A stretch of DNA of 64,000 bases from Todiramphus chloris collaris. Taxonomy: Eukaryota; Chordata; Aves; Coraciiformes; Alcedinidae. The notes beneath the pieces are model-generated. The model searched no databases. It was not told the DNA's origin and worked only from the letters and a program-made list of their open reading frames with translations. The stretch is from positions 398,840 to 462,839 of the forward strand of contig JANVCC010000072.1 of NCBI GenBank assembly GCA_025345505.1. The letters are read 5' to 3'. Made by a program: the position numbers and the translations under genes. Positions 62,310 through 64,000 of the stretch are shown one piece after another (within the stretch, counting starts at the first letter, position 1; each line of letters begins with the position of its first letter).

Positions 62310-63650
62310 ATCCTCTGCGGGGATTCTGGAAGCCTGGAGCGTGCGCTGGAGCCAGCCCGACACTGACCGGGGGGTGCCCGCACGCCCGGGCTGGCAGCCC
62401 GCTCCTGTCAGCGCCCCTCGCGGGGGAGAGCCCGGCTGGCGGGCGGGCAGGCAGGCAAACCACACCGCCCCGACGAGCCCGGGAGGGCGACCTCATGCAG
62501 AAGGAAGGTCGCCGCCGTTCACCTTGGCCCCAGCCGCAGCCCGGGGGCTCTCCCGCTGCGCCGCTCCTTCCCCCGCACCCCACCCCCGTCCCGTCAAACA
62601 CCCGACAGGCCGCCCTCCTCCTCCCGCCGCTGTGCTTAGAGTGGGGTCCTCTCCGTAACCTATTGTTCTCCGGGCCCCCTCCTCCCTCACCCCGGCAAAC
62701 CCGCCGGGCGGCCCCCTCCGCGCTGCCTTCGGCGCGGCCCGCGGGCAGGAGCAGGGGCAGGCAGCGCCCAGGCCGCGGCCGCCCCGCGCACAACAAAAGG
62801 CAGCTCCCTTCTCCCCGGCGGCTAATCTCCGCCTGTAAATCCCCCGCCCGCTACGGGGGCAGAGATAACGGGTTACATCTTCACTTCCCCCTGCTCCTAT
62901 CGACTTGTGCAGCGCCGACGAGACGCGCAGAGGGCCGGGCAGCGTGGAGCGTCGCCCGCCCGCCTCTCCCCGAACCGCGGGCGGAGATTTACCTTCCGGC
63001 GGAGGGCGGGAGGGAGGCGCCGGCGCGGCCCGGGCTTTGTGCGCTTTACACGCCTCGCAGCTTATCTGCGGCGCAAGGACGGCACATCGCGCCTCCGTGG
63101 CCATGCCGGCGAGGGGGGAGCGGGACGGCGGCGCGCATCGGGGCGATTACAGTATCAGCGCGGCCCAGACGGGAGGCCGGAGGGTGCGCGGCGGGTGCGA
63201 GGGAGCGGGGCACGGGCGGCACAGCGCGGCCCGGGCTCCCCGGGGAGGCTGCGCCCGGCACGAGGAGAGGCGCCACCTCCGCGCCGCCCACTGGGTGAGA
63301 AGGCGGCTGCCCGGGCACCCGGGGCTGTGCTTGCGCCCGGCCCCCCGGCAGGCATCGCGCTCGACTCTGTCCCTGGAAGTTGTGCCAAAGCCTCTCCGGC
63401 ATAAGGACCCTGCCAGGGACCCAGGGGAGCACGGCGCTGGCTCTCCCGGGCTCCCCTACCTGAGCCCGCCTCCATTTCCACAGAGCATACCTACCTCCTG
63501 CACAGAGCGCCGAGGCACCTGGCCCAGCATGGTACACGCTCCGGCTTCGGCCAAGTCCCGACCTAACCCGACCGGCTTCGGCCTCGCCAGTGGCGGAAAA
63601 GCCCGAGCACAACGCGGGCACTATGAGCAGCAGCAGCGTTCACCAGAGGA
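62310..63650. promoter_or_regulatory. CpG island, probable upstream RUNX1T1 promoter
   Basis: The GC content jumps from AT-rich flank to roughly 70% and CG dinucleotides are frequent over about 1.3 kb, which is the only such region in the window. GC-box-like sites are present (CCCCCGCCC near 62841-62850, GGGCGGG near 63004-63010). An NRF1-like TGCATGCGCA lies just outside at 62177-62186. Donor-like sites occur on both strands. Since the only recognised gene is RUNX1T1 on the minus strand to the left, the island probably drives its longest transcripts. A divergent plus-strand transcript is also possible. The many long frames in the island result from its GC-richness. Confidence 0.8.
62993..63104 (-). 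CDS. Possible upstream first coding exon (hypothetical)
   Basis: On the minus strand an ATG at 63104 with good context (G at -3, G at +4) opens 37 codons beginning Met-Ala-Thr-Glu-Ala-Arg-Cys and ending Pro-Pro-Pro-Glu, plus one G, followed by the donor-like GTAAAT at 62992. Phase 1 is exactly what the common acceptor at 7014 needs (Pro-Glu-Asp-Arg-Thr-Glu). It would also run in frame into the open frame of the exon 1b UTR. Against it: a phase match occurs by chance one time in three, GC-rich DNA yields frequent open frames, and I do not recognise this N-terminus. Non-coding first exon is the main alternative. Confidence 0.25.
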
Positions 63651-64000
63651 CGCACGATAAGCCAGAGGACGTCCCTATACTTAACAGTTCAGGTTTTGAG
63701 AAAACAGAGGGTTTGTTTTGACAGGATGCATCAAAGAGGACTGGGTTGGCATGAGGTACAGGGAGGGGAGGCAGCGAGGCAGCACAGCCTGCCTACCACC
63801 GGCACAGCCAGCCTGCAACTGAACGGCTGCAACTGCTCCAGGTTGCCAAGCAAACTCTGCCCGCTCGCTTTTTAAAGTTTTAAAACTGTTTCTCCTCGGG
63901 AATCAACACGTATTTGTTAAGGAAACGCGTTTCCATTGCACGTCTGCAGGGGAGCACTGCGAAGGGCTGGGGTGAGGACAATGACAGCATGCTGCAACGA
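63651..64000. other. Flank right of the CpG island
   Basis: GC content falls back after about 63650. The last 350 bases contain no recognisable exon, repeat or RNA gene. It is either far upstream flank or transcribed in an upstream exon not seen here. Confidence 0.6.

Noticed and set aside
62495-63660. Several long open frames on both strands of the CpG island (up to 267 codons)
   Set aside because: They overlap each other in multiple frames and are rich in Arg, Ala, Pro and Gly, as expected from GC-rich DNA with few stop codons. Only the short phase-matched segment 62993-63104 is kept, at low confidence.

Overview
The window is vertebrate, most likely avian, nuclear DNA. Evidence: long AT-rich introns with canonical GT/AG splice sites, one CpG island, and two fragments of CR1 LINEs of the type common in bird genomes. 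No bacterial-style gene organisation, tRNA, rRNA or CRISPR array was seen. Two runs of exactly 100 N mark assembly gaps. The species cannot be named from the sequence alone.

The window carries the 5' part of one gene on the minus strand: RUNX1T1 (also ETO, MTG8, CBFA2T1), a transcriptional corepressor of the MTG family. In transcription order (right to left) I see: a CpG island at about 62.3-63.65 kb, a likely upstream promoter that also holds a possible, unproven first coding exon; exon 1b (50339-50426 coding), giving the 29-residue MTG8b N-terminus; exon 1a (35223-35229 coding), giving the short MTG8a N-terminus Met-Pro-; the shared proline-rich exon (6877-7014); the exon that starts the NHR1/TAFH domain (2885-3126); and the exon that continues TAFH (1070-1159). 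All later exons (rest of NHR1, NHR2, NHR3, MYND zinc finger) lie left of position 1. Exons 1a and 1b both end one base into an Asp codon and so join the same acceptor at 7014 in frame. They are therefore alternative starts.

The rest, more than 95% of the window, is intron or 5' flank. It is poor in recognisable repeats: two CR1 pieces (10722-11555 and 29382-29693) plus short A/T-rich, GA-rich and CAAA-type tracts. Several unique blocks (about 33.6-34.1, 38.7-39.25 and 40.8-42.8 kb) are rich in homeodomain/POU-like motifs and look like candidate enhancers, but that needs alignment to prove. Nearly all other open frames are short chance ORFs.

I found no evidence for a new gene system. The points worth a second look are the layered promoters, a 5'-UTR open frame in exon 1b whose stop overlaps the MTG8b start codon, a phase-compatible donor in the CpG island, palindromic octamer sites and CTCF-like motifs.
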